NCBI GenBank assembly: GCA_036571765.1
Contig: BROE01000019.1
Span: 11,774,674 to 11,838,673, forward strand
Length of the DNA: 64,000 nucleotides
Direction: 5' to 3'
Source of the DNA: Plecoglossus altivelis
Lineage: Eukaryota; Chordata; Actinopteri; Osmeriformes; Plecoglossidae
Each line of letters opens with the position of its first letter. The stretch's first letter is position 1. The notes beneath the pieces were generated by a model, which saw only the letters and a list, made by a program, of their open reading frames with translations, ran no database searches and was not told the origin of the DNA. Below are positions 33,823 through 45,622 of this stretch, in pieces. The position numbers and the translations under genes are program-made.

Positions 33823-34479
33823 GTTAGCCATTGATTCCATTCACCAGTGTAGACATAGTATGGAATATAATGACATGGAATGAGACACTATGAACACCAA
33901 AACACTATTCTTTCTTTACTAAATACTTTTCGAGTTTGTTTTGATTTGAGATTGTAGCCTTGATTCTAGCTGCAGAAGAAACCTAGAATTCTCTTATCTC
34001 CTAGTTTTTTTGAAGATCTTTACTCTGAGCCGATCCCTGACCTGTCAGCTGACCTGTGTGTGTCTCTGCTGTCACCTGCTCTGCTCCTCACCTGTGTACG
34101 TTAAGGACAGATTCTCAACCCCCTCTGCTCCCAGACTTCACAGGACATCATCTAGTGACATCATTAATGTTCAGCAGAATCCTGACTAGCAGGTCTTCAC
34201 TGTTGACTGAACGTATGACCTCACCTCCTGTTTTGCTGAAACTGTGATTTCCATCCATCTGTTAGCACGAGCAAGTGTGTGTGTGTGTGTGTGTGCGTCT
34301 GCATGTCTATTTCTTCTCCAGTTTATATTTATCCTCTGTATCCCTGCTGACTGTTGTTCTCTCAGCTCCCTGTGTCTGAGAAGCTCACCGACGACAGCTC
34401 AAGTTCAGACCTACATGATAAACAAACATGCCTACTCTCTCTCTCCTTAGGCTGCACAGCCAACACTGCAGGCAGCTGC
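33823..34479. other. Unique DNA with short TG tract
   Basis: A (TG)n of about 20 bp near 34277; no exon supported. Confidence 0.55.
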
Positions 34480-34700
34480 TTTCATCAGCCCTCTCTCCCC
34501 AAACTCTCCCATCCATCTCCATCCATCGGCCTCCTTCTCACGCTCCCTCCTTCTCATGCTAGCTCTCACTTTTTCTCTCTCTGTTTCTCTGTCCTCTCAC
34601 TCTCATTCTGTCAGCATTCTTTCTTTCCTTTTATTACACTCTCTCTCTGTTCCCTCTCTCTTTCTGTCTCCCCTCTCTGTCTGTTTCTCTTTCTCACCAA
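34480..34700. repeat. CT-rich tract
   Basis: Loosely repetitive CTCTCTCT and CATCCATC. Confidence 0.75.
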
Positions 34701-35325
34701 CTGATGCTGTTGTATCACAGCAGCCGATGCCCCCACCACATCTCTCAGGGTGAAAACAAGCTGTCTGGAGGGAGAGAGGCTGTGTGTGTCTCTCTTTTCC
34801 TGGTGTTTGAAGAGAGGCTGTGTGTGTCTCTCCGCCCTGTGTTTGAAGAGAGGCGTTTCACAGATCAAGGTTTGGAAGGATGGTTGTGTGTACACAGAAG
34901 ATCATACTGTAAATAGAAAGACCAGCGTTCTAACAACACCTCTGGCTGCCACAGTCAGGTTATTACTGTGGAGTGTGTGTCTGCCTGGACATGTCCTCTT
35001 CATCAGAACCACAGCTCAGCATTGTAGGCTGACTGTGCTATCTTTTAGTGCTACGGTCTGCTACTGTCTCAGATTATATTTTCAGGTTCATCATACATCT
35101 ATGAAAGCAGGTATAACCCAAATCAAAGGGTGATCCATGTTTGTGTGGATCAGTGTTCTGCGTTCTGACCTGGTGCCAGACCGATCCACAGCCCTACATG
35201 AGTGTTAGATCCCCTGTTATCCCTTCAGTCACTCTGAACAACTGTCAGTCTGATTTGCAAATAGTTTTCAGCCCTGCATGTTTCTCTATGGGGATCAGAG
35301 CAGTGTGCAAGAACTTCCAGAGCAG
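34701..35325. other. Unique DNA with a 40-bp tandem pair
   Basis: At 34777-34855 a unit containing GAGAGGCTGTGTGTGTCTCT occurs twice. The rest is unremarkable. Confidence 0.7.
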
Positions 35326-35576
35326 GTTTGTTCCACAACAGGTCTGTTCCAGGGCAGGTTTTTTCCAGAGCAGGTCTGTTCCAGAGCAGGTCTGTTCCAG
35401 AGCTGGTCTGTTTCATGGCTGGTCTGTTCCAGAGCAGGTTTGTTCCACAACAGGTCTCTTCCAGAGCTGGTCTGATCCAGAGCAGGTCTGTTCTACAACA
35501 GGTCTGTTTCATGGCTGGTCTGTTCCAGAGCAGGTCTCCTCCAGGGCAGGTCTCCTCCAGGGCAGGTCTGTTCCAG
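35326..35576. repeat. 16-bp minisatellite, unit GTTCCAGAGCAGGTCT
   Basis: About 16 copies with variants CACAACAGG, ATGGCTGG and AGAGCTGG. Confidence 0.96.
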
Positions 35577-35613
35577 CAGAATATCCCTGGCAAGTTGTGA
35601 CGCTAATCCAAGG

Positions 35614-35880
35614 TAGGCTGAATCTACCAGTGTTCCCCTGTCAGGGTCCTCTCGGAGGGGGCTGAATCTACCAGTGTTCCCCTGTCATGGTTCGCCTGGA
35701 AGGGGCTGAATCTACCAGTGTTCCCCTGTCATGGTTCTCCTGGAAGGGGCTGAATCTACCTGTGTTCCCCTGTCATGGTTCTCCTGGAAGGGGCTGAATC
35801 TACCTGTGTTCCCCTGTTATAGTCCTCCTGGAAGGGGCTGAATCTACCTGTGTTCCCCTGTCATAGTCCTCTTGGAAGGG
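35614..35880. repeat. 45-bp minisatellite, 6 copies
   Basis: Core GGCTGAATCTACCAGTGTTC, then CCCTGTCATGGTTCTCCTGG. Copies are 44-45 bp. Confidence 0.97.
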
Positions 35881-36025
35881 GCCGTGAGCTGATGATGAGC
35901 TGATCCTATGCTGATGAGAAAGGGCAGCTCTCTCACGTGCTGTTATGCTCAGGAAAAGCAACACCTGAGAGAAGCAGAGAACTGACCTAGTGCTGCAGGC
36001 TCCTAGTCTCCCTGCTGATGTAGTG

Positions 36026-36243
36026 GGGTGTGTTTGTGTGACAGAGAGAGTGTGTGTTTGTGTGTGAGAGAGAGTGTGTGTGTGTGAGAGAGAGAGTGTA
36101 TGTTTGTGTGTGAGAGAGTGTGTGTGTGAGAGTGTGTGTGTGAGAGAGAGTGTGTATTTGTGTGTGTGTATTTGTGAGAGAGAGGGTGTGTGAGAGAGAG
36201 TTTGTGTGTGTGTGTGTGTGTGAGAGTGTTTGTGTGTGTGTGT

Positions 36244-36281
<38 letters not shown>

Positions 36282-36295
36282 CGTTTGTGTGTGTT
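36026..36295. repeat. TG/GAGA compound microsatellite
   Basis: GTGTGTGTG blocks alternate with GAGAGAGAG blocks, ending in longer pure TG. Confidence 0.95.
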
Positions 36296-36415
36296 AACTA
36301 CACTGGAGGCCTCAGGCCCCTGGTAGAGCCAGTGAAGCAGGATGATAGTTAAACCATAACCTTCCTCCAGGCAAACAGCACTTTCCCCTCAGGCTGGACC
36401 TGGCCCTCGAAAGGT

Positions 36416-36485
36416 GACACACACTCACACACGCACTCACACACACACACACACACACAGACACACACACACTCACATTCACACA

Positions 36486-36541
<56 letters not shown>
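36416..36541. repeat. CA microsatellite
   Basis: ACACAC with CACTCACA and CAGACA interruptions, pure toward the right. Confidence 0.97.
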
Positions 36542-36542
<1 letters not shown>

Positions 36543-37010
36543 CTATTTCAGTACATACTGTATTGACACCTGTGACCAAGGTTCCCAGCATGGAGGAAAC
36601 AGTGCTATTGTCCTTGGTGTAAAAGCAGAGTGAAAGGTTATGCAGTTCTTATTCTAACAACAATGTTGATTGCTACAGCTGCCATGTTGTGCCCAGAGCT
36701 TCCAAACAGAGCTGGTATTTCCAGCAGGCTGCTCTGCTTCAAGCCCATCCAGGTAGCAGGGGAACATGGTTGACATTTAGCAGCATGGTGGACTGTTTTC
36801 CTGGAGGCGTCGGCCTGCTACTTTAAGCAGAACCTTACCTCATGTTGTTCCAGTTAACACGTTTTTATGTAAGCCAACCCTGTGTGATCTGAGAAGAACA
36901 ATCGTAGAGGAATTAGTTAAATAAAGGTGCTTTTATTTGTGTGGCATTTGAGATTAGGTTATTTTTCCAACAAGGAATTTTTCTCCTTCCATCTCTTTCA
37001 CCTACTTTCT
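36542..37010. other. Unique non-coding DNA
   Basis: Nothing recognised. Confidence 0.5.
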
Positions 37011-37097
37011 CTCTCCTTTGTCTAATCTCTCTCCTGTCTCCATCACTCTCTCTCTCTCTTTGTCTCTCTCCCTTTATCTCTGTCACTCTCTCTGTCC

Positions 37098-37134
<37 letters not shown>

Positions 37135-37232
37135 GTCCTCTCTCTCTGTCTCTCTCTCTCTCTCTGTCCTCTCTCTCTCTGTCTCTCTCTGTCTCTCTCT
37201 GTCTCTCTCTGACTCTCTCTGTCTGTCTCTCA
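37011..37232. repeat. CTCTCTGT microsatellite
   Basis: Regular CTCTCTGTCTCT, similar in type to 22819-23862. Confidence 0.95.
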
Positions 37233-37300
37233 ATACATTAAATCTTTTCTGAGCTTCAATTATAGCGAGGGCTCCTGTGTTCTCTGCTCTTCCGGTAGCA

Positions 37301-37732
37301 CAGCCAAACAGCTACACAGCTACACAGCCACACAGCCACACAACTACACAGCCACACAGCCACACAGCTACACAGCTACACAGCCACACAGCTACACAGC
37401 TACACAGGTACACAGACACACAGACACACAGCTGCACAGCCACACAGCTACACAGCCACACAGCTACACAGCTACACAGCTACACAGCTACACAGCTACA
37501 CAGACACACAGACACACAGCTGTACAGCCACACAGCTACACAGCCACACAGCTACACAGCCACACAGCCACACAGCTACACAGGTACACAGACACACAGC
37601 TGCACAGCCACACAGCTACACAGCTACACAGCCACACAGCTACACAGCCACACAGCCACACAGCTACACAGCTACACAGCCGCACAGCCACTCAGCGACA
37701 CAGCTACACAGCTGCACAGCCACACAGCCTGG
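37301..37732. repeat. 8-bp minisatellite, unit ACAGCTAC
   Basis: About 53 copies with CTAC, CCAC, ACAC and GTAC variants. A longer variant pattern (ACAGGTAC ACAGACAC ACAG) repeats near 37405, 37495 and 37580. Confidence 0.96.
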
Positions 37733-38664
37733 TCCACCTGACCCATTCCTAACAGCTCTCCACAGCCTACAGCTGCCTCACAAGACACAGAAACATTTAC
37801 ATCACGCTGTCTGTGTAAAGAAATCCAGAGCAGAGGTATAAAAGATACACAAATACAATCGACCTTATCTCATTGTGGAGGGAGCTTGTTTACCTTGCTC
37901 TGTGTTCTCTCATCTTTCTCTCTCTTCCAGCTTGATGTGCTTCTGACAAGTTGTCACTTCCTGCCAGCCTTTTGTCCTTTTAAAAATACCATGAATTATT
38001 CACTGTCCCTTTGATGAAACTCCTGTCAGTATGAATCACTTTTGAAAAGGGAGCAGGGAGACGTTGGAGTTTGGTGGTTTTTTGATTTGGTTGATCTGTT
38101 GGGGGTTTGTGCTGATGAAAGCTCTGTTAAGATCATCAAACACTCCAGGTTTCCCCCGACTTTTGGAGTTGACTGCTGAGGAGAGACTCGTCTCCAGCCA
38201 TAGCTTGTCGTCAACTTTGTGTTAGTCGTTGATGATCTCTCTGTAGGTCGAATGCAGAATAGAATAACAGCTTCCTGATATAAATATGCATTGATTCAAC
38301 AAATAAAAGACGTCTCAATGTAACATTTACAAGTTGTACCTGGAGAATCTCATCATTAAATTACTGGCTGTTAAGGGATTAGATGACAAGCGAATGTGCG
38401 TAACCCTGTTTGACTAGTGTGTTGTTGTGTTGACAGCAGGGCAGTTACAGCATGTGGGTAATCAGAGCTTGTGGCCCTGCGTGTGGAGGAGAGCCTGTTT
38501 ATCCTGACTCACATCCCAGAAGGCTTGTGTGAGGGGAGATACCTGTGGGGTCAGAGAGAGAGCTGGGAACACACAGCGGCATGCCCAGGTGTGTGTTGTC
38601 TGACGTGAGAGAGGGGTCGAGTTAGTTTGAGGTACACAGCGAAGAACAAAGGCTTATTGAAAAT
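37733..38664. other. Unique non-coding DNA
   Basis: About 930 bp free of arrays; no exon supported. Confidence 0.5.
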
Positions 38665-38950
38665 GGCTGTGTGTGTGTGGTCTACGTGTGTGTGTGTGTG
38701 TGTGGTCTATGTGTGCGTGTGTGTGACTGCAGTGTTCAGAAGTGTGGTGTGGGGAGTGCTCATGTGAATTTAAATGGGGTAAATAAAAAGGCCTTTCCCT
38801 CTGAGATGTAGTGTGGGTGTGTGTGTGTGTCTGATTGTGTGGGTGTGTGTGATTGTGTGAGTGTGTGTGTGTGTGTGTGTGGGTGTGTGTGATTGTGCGT
38901 GTGATTTTGCGGGTGTGTGTGATTGTGTGAGTGTGTGTGTGTGTGTGTGA
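38665..38950. repeat. TG microsatellites
   Basis: Two TG-rich blocks (38665-38735 and 38808-38950). The second has GTGTGATTGTGTG units. Confidence 0.9.
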
Positions 38951-39188
38951 AGGACCTGACCTTGCAACACCTCTCCTCCCCTCACACTCTTGACATTTCC
39001 AGGAAAACGGTAGCAGATCATCTTTATTATCTTGTGGTTTGATATCTGTGTTGCTCTCTGGAGAACCTCTTACGTCTCCCCTCTGCTTGGAGGCTGGCCT
39101 TGTTGAATCACCTTCCCTCTGCCTGGCTGGGGTAAACTACTGCCTGCATCAGAAAACCTCCTTCCTCCACCCTCCCTCCTGCCCTGGT

Positions 39189-39255
39189 GGTTGTGTGTGT
39201 GGTGTGTGTGTATGCGTGTGTGTGGTCATGTGTGTGTGGTCGTGTGTGCGTGTGG

Positions 39256-39287
<32 letters not shown>

Positions 39288-39292
39288 TGTTG
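39189..39292. repeat. TG microsatellite
   Basis: GTGTGTGG and GTGTGCGT variants, pure at the right end. Confidence 0.93.
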
Positions 39293-39640
39293 TTGTGTTT
39301 CAGTCGTAGCATCGCATCCTCCTGTTGCCTTTCAGCTTTACTTCCAGAACATTTGCTGCCAAAGTTTCCTTCAAATGTCAGTGTGCGATTGCTTCTCTGC
39401 TTTCAACAAGGACAGATTGGTACTGAAATTGTATTTGTTTGGAAAATTGTAGGAGTTTTGAAAATCTATAAGGCTTGCTGATGACCTGCAGACAATTTTT
39501 TCTGACCGATTTTAATCTGGAAGAGAAAATAAATAAAAATATTTAGTTTTGCTGGAGTACCAATGTGTTTTTTTCTTGCTTTCACAAATCCTGCTGAACT
39601 GCATGGTGTCTGATCATGTCCCCAGGACAGCTGCATGGAC
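39293..39640. other. Unique non-coding DNA
   Basis: AT-rich at the right; nothing recognised. Confidence 0.5.
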
Positions 39641-39718
39641 AGGAGAGGCTGGGGGAGGCTGGGTGAGGCTGGGGGAGGTCAGGGGAGGCTGGGTGAGGCT
39701 AGGAGAGGCCAGGGGCAG
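39641..39718. repeat. GGCTGGGGGA decamer array
   Basis: GAGGCTGGGG/GAGGCTGGGT units, about eight copies. Confidence 0.88.
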
Positions 39719-40012
39719 TTAGACTCTGAGGCTGAGAGAGAATGAATCCACACCTGCATTCGAAGCCCACATCAACATGTTTTTTCAGCAGAGAATACAA
39801 TCGTGATTCAGGTAGGAGGCTTTAATACACTTATTTTCCATTTGTTGTTTCACATATATGGCTGCCGCAAGGGAAGTGTGCTGTAATTAACAGCATTAGA
39901 TTAATGCTGGGATACGCTGGTCTCCTCCCACACACGGCCATCACCCTGCCTGTGATGAGGTGAATCTCCTTACTTATGTCTCCCTGCGGCTGTCAGATGC
40001 GCTCTCTGAAAC
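39719..40012. other. Unique DNA, candidate conserved block at 39800-39960
   Basis: Repeat-free and rich in TAAT/ATTA cores (TGTAATTAACAG, TTAGATTAATGC). This is typical of developmental enhancers but not diagnostic. Confidence 0.35.
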
Positions 40013-40342
40013 AACATGAACAGTAGTTAGGTCTGCATCTGTAACATGAACAGTAGTTAGGTCTACATGTGCAACATGAACAGTAGTTAGGTCTACATTT
40101 GTAACATGAACAGTAGTTAGGTCTGCATCTGTAACATGAACAGTAGTTAGGTCTACATCTGTAACATGAATAACAGTTAGGTCTACATCTGTAACATGAA
40201 TAACAGATAGGTCTGCATCTGTAACATGAATAACAGTTAGGTCTGCATCTGTAACATGAACAGTAGTTTGGTCTGCATCTGTAACATGAATAACAGTTAG
40301 GTCTACATCTGTAACATGAACAGTAGTTTGGTCTGTGTTTGC
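40013..40342. repeat. 30-bp minisatellite, 11 copies
   Basis: Exactly 330 bp. Unit ACATGAACAGTAGTTAGGTC plus TRCATCTGTA, with a second form ACATGAATAACAG in the middle. A minus-strand open frame rich in Thr/Val/Asp runs through it because the unit is a multiple of three. Confidence 0.98.
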
Positions 40343-41008
40343 AGCCTGGCTGGATGGAGGTGTAGTCATTAAAAACCTTTCTAGATCATCCAAGCTTCAA
40401 GCACCTTCGTGTACAAGGTCTCCTTTTCTCCTCCACTGTTTCTCTCGCCCTGCTTGTCTTTCCACAGACCATCCCAGAGTAGCCAGGCCTGAAATCCAAT
40501 TTTGCAACAGATCTATAGTGAAACCCCTTAATGCTGCTTCGTTCCTTTCATTACATGGAAACCAATTGAGAACAGCAGTGGTGTGTCGTTGCTGATGTGG
40601 TTAGTGCAGCTAGGAGTCTGTCTGATTGTCTAGATGGATCTTTACCTCTAAGCTTGTTTAAGGTAAAATATATATATACTTAGTGCCTCACTGAGAGATT
40701 GTTCATTACTAAGACTCCACGCACTCCGTCTACAGCTGATACGAAGCATGTTCTGCTATAATCCAGGGCACTGGTTGTAATTCAGAGATCTGGTTACCTA
40801 CTCCTTGAACATGTATCCCAGACATGCACCTCCCAGGGGCTCTGAGAATGACAAGGGGAATGACATCGACCGCACAACCCAACAACAAGCTGAAGAATCT
40901 CACCAGGTGTCATATTGGGTGGTTGAGCTTTCCTGTGTTTTCTCTCTAAAACCCAGGAAGGGAGGAGAGAGTGTGCTCTGTTCACGATACTGAGAGGGGA
41001 AGCCAGCT
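40343..41008. other. Unique non-coding DNA
   Basis: Contains a short TA run near 40670; no exon supported. Confidence 0.5.
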
Positions 41009-41216
41009 GTCTGTGCTGGGGTGGTGTCTGTACTGGGGTGGTGTCTGTACTGGGGTGGTGTCTGTACTGGCAGGGTGTCTGTACTGGCAGGGTGTCTGTA
41101 CTGGGGTGGTGTCTGTACTGGCAGGGTGTCTGTACTGGCAGGGTGTCTATACTGGGGTGGTGTCTGTACTGGGGTGGTGTCTGTACTGGGATGGCGTCTA
41201 CTGGGATGGTGTCTAT
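41009..41216 (+). repeat. 17-bp minisatellite, unit CTGTACTGGGGTGGTGT
   Basis: About 12 copies, alternating GGGGTGGTGT and GGCAGGGTGT forms. The same units occur in reverse complement at 44400-44488. Confidence 0.97.
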
Positions 41217-41305
41217 ACCAGTCTCCCACCAGCTAGTCTCCCATCAGCTTGTCTCTCCCACCAGCTAGTCTCCCCTCAGCTAGTCTCTCCCACCAGCTAG
41301 TCTCT
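41217..41305. repeat. CAGCTAGTCTCYC array
   Basis: CCACCAGCTAGTCTCCC and TCAGCTAGTCTC units, about six copies of 13-18 bp. Confidence 0.92.
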
Positions 41306-41590
41306 CTGGCCAGAGTCACTCTAGAATTACATTTAAATGTACAATTTTGTGATTTGGGGGATTGAGGGAGACAAATGTGTTTTGATTTGCACGTTCGGTA
41401 AACAATTGGAAAAAAACACAATCTTTCAAAAAACTGTTACAGGCTGGAGTCTACCTATTGCTGGTCTATTTCTTATTTTGCAATCCTCCTTTTCTTAGTC
41501 ACACCTGTCTTGACTTGCTATACAGCAGGCAGTAAATGTTCACGCATGATTCAGCCTGAGGAAGCAAGGGGGGCTCCCTCACTTAGCCCC
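41306..41590. other. Unique spacer
   Basis: Nothing recognised. Confidence 0.45.
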
Positions 41591-41940
41591 ACACCCACCC
41601 ACCCACAAAAAAAAGACGCACAAGGCCCACCGCCACATCCCCAGCACCCCCCCCCGCCCCCACACACCCACTCGCCCACCAGCCCCCCTCATCGTACATT
41701 CAAAAAGTCGCATGCCCACCCAGCACCGCCCCACACCCCCCAGCACCCCCCCCACGACGCCCCCCCCCCCACCACCCCCCCAGCACCCCCACGCACCCAC
41801 ACCCAAGCGCCCCCCAGCACCCCGCCGCCCACACCCCCCCAGCACCCCCCCGCCGGCGCACCCCCCCGAACCACTACATCCCTTTCGAACGTCTCCGATC
41901 CCCCACCGACCACCACCGTACCCCCTACCCCCCCGACCTG
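41591..41940. repeat. C-rich CAGCACCCCCC tract (left)
   Basis: CACCCCCC with AGCACC; many C-runs, so G-quadruplex/i-motif potential is high. It resembles 42413-42757. Confidence 0.9.
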
Positions 41941-42412
41941 CCGCCACCAGGGAAATCTGTGATGTGGCGTGGTTTGGTGTGATCCATTTTAACCACAGGT
42001 CTAGTAACTGATTTGAATATATTGTTAAAAATATATATGAACTGGTGAAAAAAGACAATGAATATAAAGACTCTACAGTAAAAAAAAACATGGGATAAAC
42101 AACAAGTTTATGTGGGGAATATTCTCTAACGCACTGCAATAATTGTTTTTGAAACATGGTCTTGGTTAAAACACAAACTCAAAAAAACAAGAGAGCTATT
42201 GTGTAAGAAAAGATTTCTTTTTGAAAAAGGAAACACCATGTACATATATAATACAATATTGTAAATGAAAAAAAAAATATTTACATTTGTAAATTCTTAT
42301 TCAAATCCTCACACTGGCTAGTTTTTGTCTATTAATATGTACTGTTATTGCTGCTTTATTGTCCTCTATTTAGCAAAATGGTCTTGTTTAGAAAATAATA
42401 AGCATTAAATCC
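41941..42412. other. Unique AT-rich block between two C-rich arrays
   Basis: Strongly AT-rich, with A-runs; nothing recognised. Confidence 0.55.
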
Positions 42413-42757
42413 GACCCCCGCCCCTCACAGCCACCCCCCAGCACCCCCACACCCCCCCCCAAGCACCCCCCACCACCCCCCCAGCACCCCCCCCAGCACC
42501 CCCACCACCCCCCGGCACCCCCAGCACCCCCCTAGCACCCCCCGCACCCCCCAGCACCCCCAGCGCCCCCCAGCACCCCCCAGCACCCCCCCAGCACCCC
42601 CCCACACCCCCCCCAGCACCCCCGCACCCCCCCCCCACACCAAGCACCCCCCCAGCACCCCCCAGAATCCCCCCAGCACCCCCCCAGCACCCCCCAGAAT
42701 CCCCCCAGCACCCCCCCAGCACAGCACCCCCGCACCCCCCACCACCCCCACCGCCCC
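42413..42757. repeat. 11-bp C-rich minisatellite, unit CAGCACCCCCC
   Basis: About 30 units with CAGAATCCCCC variants. Gly/Trp/Cys-rich open frames on the minus strand are products of the repeat. Confidence 0.95.
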
Positions 42758-43020
42758 TGGTTCCTCCAGAGTTGTGGTACACCAGACCTGAGCAGCCAGG
42801 AGTACCATCCATCATAGTCAGCTCTAATATTGTTTCCCCTCAGCTCCCAATAGGAAGGTAGTGTGTTTGTTTACACCGTTTATGTTTTCAGACTTGTGTA
42901 CTCACAGGCACTCCACTGGCATTGCTCTCTGACATCTTCCTGCCAAACCGCATAAAAGCAATTTCAGAGTTACATGCTCCCAGCCTATTAAAATTCCCCT
43001 GCATCATGACATGTACCAGA
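42758..43020. other. Unique spacer
   Basis: Nothing recognised. Confidence 0.45.
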
Positions 43021-43310
43021 CATCTCTGTCTCTCTCTCTTTCTCCATCCCCTCTTCCCTCCCCCTTCTCTCACTATCTCACATCTTGTTGCTGTCTCTCT
43101 CTTTCTCCATCCCTCCTTCCCTCCCCCTTTTCTCACTCTCTCCAATCTTGTCCAACTCTGTCTCTCTCTCTCTCTGTCTCTCTCTCTGTCTCTCTCTCTC
43201 TGTCTCTCTCTCTCTCTCTGTCTCTTTCTCTCTCTCTGTCTCTCTCTCTCTCTGTCTCTCTCTCTGTCTCTCTCTGTCTCTCTCTCTCTGTCTCTCTCTC
43301 TCTGTGTCTC

Positions 43311-43351
<41 letters not shown>

Positions 43352-43366
43352 GTCTCTCTCTCTCTC
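43021..43366. repeat. CT/CTCTGT microsatellite
   Basis: Two copies of a CTCTCTTTCTCCATCCC block at the left, then regular TCTCTCTGTC. Confidence 0.95.
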
Positions 43367-44001
43367 CTAGCGAGGTTGTGACTTTTTGTCACCCAGCCTT
43401 GGTTCAAAGCCCTGTAGTATCTCCTCCCCTCGCTGCCCCTCAGCACCGTCAGTGGAACACAGCTTGAAATCAAACGATGACACTCATGAACAGAGAGCTG
43501 TGAGGCTAACAGCCTCCCTGAGCGTGTGTACTGCTCTGCCAGCCAGGATGGGCCACAAAGCCAGCCAGGCCTCTTTGTCCTCCAGGTACCAGACCCGCCA
43601 GGCTGGGTGGAGGGCTGGACCCGGGTCAGTATCTGGCAGCTGGGCAGGGAGCTGGGGAGAGAGGCTTGGTGAGAGAGTGGCGTGTGCCAGGCCTGGAGTT
43701 AATGAACCTTCCTGTTCACCCGTGCGTCTTCTGCTCTGGTGGGTGGGGAGTCTACTCGAGAAACAGCTGCCCATGCCAATACACACTTTTTGATCCTGCC
43801 TGGAGATTGTATGTTCGTGGAGACGAGGAGGGCTTTGTACTGGTCTGCCTGATGAGAGATGAGCAGTTGAACATCACATGAATATCTGATCGGAGTACCA
43901 CATGCACCACTGAGACCTATGCGCTTAAATATCCAATTCTTTTTCTCACGCCATGGAGCTGTCTAGTCCGCCCCCGGGATCAGGCAACATTAAACACAGT
44001 C

Positions 44002-44005
<4 letters not shown>
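43367..44005. other. Unique non-coding DNA
   Basis: About 640 bp of mixed sequence. Open frames on both strands overlap; no domain seen. Confidence 0.5.
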
Positions 44006-44032
<27 letters not shown>

Positions 44033-44048
44033 CACACACGGACACACA
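44006..44048. repeat. CA microsatellite
   Basis: Nearly pure ACACAC. Confidence 0.95.
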
Positions 44049-44256
44049 CAGCACACACACGCACCTAGCAGGCGCAACACAATACGACCATCAGCTGACG
44101 GAAAGCACACACAGCTCCTAACCTTCAGCACCCTCTGTGCCTTCGGGGCCTCTCTTTATAGCCTAGCCCTCGGTCCTGGGACAGACCCTCCGGCTCTACT
44201 TACACACGCTCGCTCTCTCACACCCTCCTCTCTTACAGCCTCCTTCCTCTTACTAA

Positions 44257-44386
44257 GGGTGTGTGGATCAGGTAGGATGAGGGTGTGTGGATCAGGTAGG
44301 ATGAGGATGTGTGGATCAGGTAGGATGAGGGTGTGTGGATCAGGTAGGATGAGGGTGTGTGAATCAGGTAGGATGAGGGTGTGTGG
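44257..44386. repeat. 24-bp minisatellite
   Basis: Five to six copies containing GTGTGTGGATCAGGTAGGAT. It is related to the 22-bp array at 44608-44840. Confidence 0.96.
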
Positions 44387-44607
44387 AACTCAAGCGTATA
44401 GACACCCTGCCAGTACAGACACCCTGCCAGTACAGACACCACCCCAGCACAGACACCACCCCAGTACAGACACCACCCCAGTACAGACCAAAAACCTCCC
44501 GTCTCAATATCTCGATAATTCGGACACCCAAAGACAGAGAGAAAGAAGTAAATAAATGGAGGAGACGACGAGTGGAACTCTATCCCGGGCGGAACGACGT
44601 AGAGTAG
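44387..44607 (-). repeat. Insert with inverted 17-bp minisatellite units
   Basis: Five units reading ACACCACCCCAGTACAG or ACACCCTGCCAGTACAG at 44400-44488 are the exact reverse complement of the array at 41009-41216. They are followed by about 115 bp of random-looking CpG-containing sequence. The block sits between two arrays of one repeat family. Confidence 0.9.
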
Positions 44608-44840
44608 ATGAGGGTGTGGATGAGGTAGGATGAGGGTGTGGATCAGGTAGGATGAGGGTGTGGATGAGGTAGGATGAGGGTGTGGATCAGGTAGGATGAG
44701 GGTGTGGATGAGGTAGGATGAGGGTGTGGATGAGGTAGGATGAGGGTGTGGATGAGGTAGGATGAGGGTGTGGATCAGGTAGGATGAGGGTGTGGATGAG
44801 GTAGGATGAGGGTGTGGATGAGGTAGGATGAGGGTGTGGA
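44608..44840. repeat. 22-bp minisatellite, about 11 copies
   Basis: Unit core GGTGTGGATGAGGTAGGAT, with GATCAGG variants. It is the 24-bp unit minus one GT dinucleotide. Confidence 0.97.
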
Positions 44841-45230
44841 CCTGATGCTAACAGCTCCCTCGGTGCTACAGCCCTCATCTGACTCTAGAGATCTCTGCCT
44901 TGCCTCGCTTCCAGCTTTCCTCTAATTGAGTCTACAGTGGAGCACAGACAACCATCAGATAAATGACTTTAATGGGGGGAAATGAAGTGTGAAGAATGAC
45001 ATTCACCAGAGCACTCGGAGAAGTGGCTTGAGATGGTAAGACAACATGTCTCCAGGCAGATTTTATTCTTTGATTACAACCCAAAGTGTAGGATATTCAG
45101 TCACCAGTGTTTAATGGATCATTATCTCTACCTCTCTCTCTCTTAGTTGCTAATGAGAGAGGTAAGGAATAAGGGGCAGTAAGAGAGAGGGCCACGAAAT
45201 TAAGCGGGGCCAGAAGTTACAGGAAAGAGG
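44841..45230. other. Unique non-coding DNA
   Basis: Nothing recognised. Confidence 0.5.
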
Positions 45231-45247
45231 CCCCCCCCCCCCCCCCC
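45231..45247. repeat. Poly-C run of 17
   Basis: An uninterrupted C run, with GAGAGGGCAGTATGAGA units following at 45289-45355. Confidence 0.95.
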
Positions 45248-45360
45248 AATAAAACAAAAAAGAAAAAGAGGGGCCCCCAATTTATAAGAGAGGGCAGTAA
45301 TTGAGAGGGCAGTATGAGAGAGAGGGCAGTATGAGAGAGGGTAGTAAGAGAGGGAGTATT

Positions 45361-45622
45361 TGAGAGGGGCAGGATGAGGGGACAGGGTGGGGGGGCAGGA
45401 TGGGGTGGCAGGATGAGGGGGGACAGGAGGGGGGACAGGTGGGGGGGCAGGATGAGGGGACAGGGTGGGGGGGCAGGATGGGGTGGCAGGATGGGGGGAC
45501 AGGATGGGGGAGCAGGATGGGGGGGCAGGATGAGGGGACAGGATGGGGGGGCAGGATGGGGGGGGCAGGATGGGGTGGCAGGATGGGGGGACAGGATGGG
45601 GGAGCAGGATGGGGGGGCAGGA
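45361..45622. repeat. GCAGGATGGGGG minisatellite
   Basis: About 20 units of 12-14 bp with GACAGGATGGGG and GATGAGG variants; G-quadruplex potential. Confidence 0.95.
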
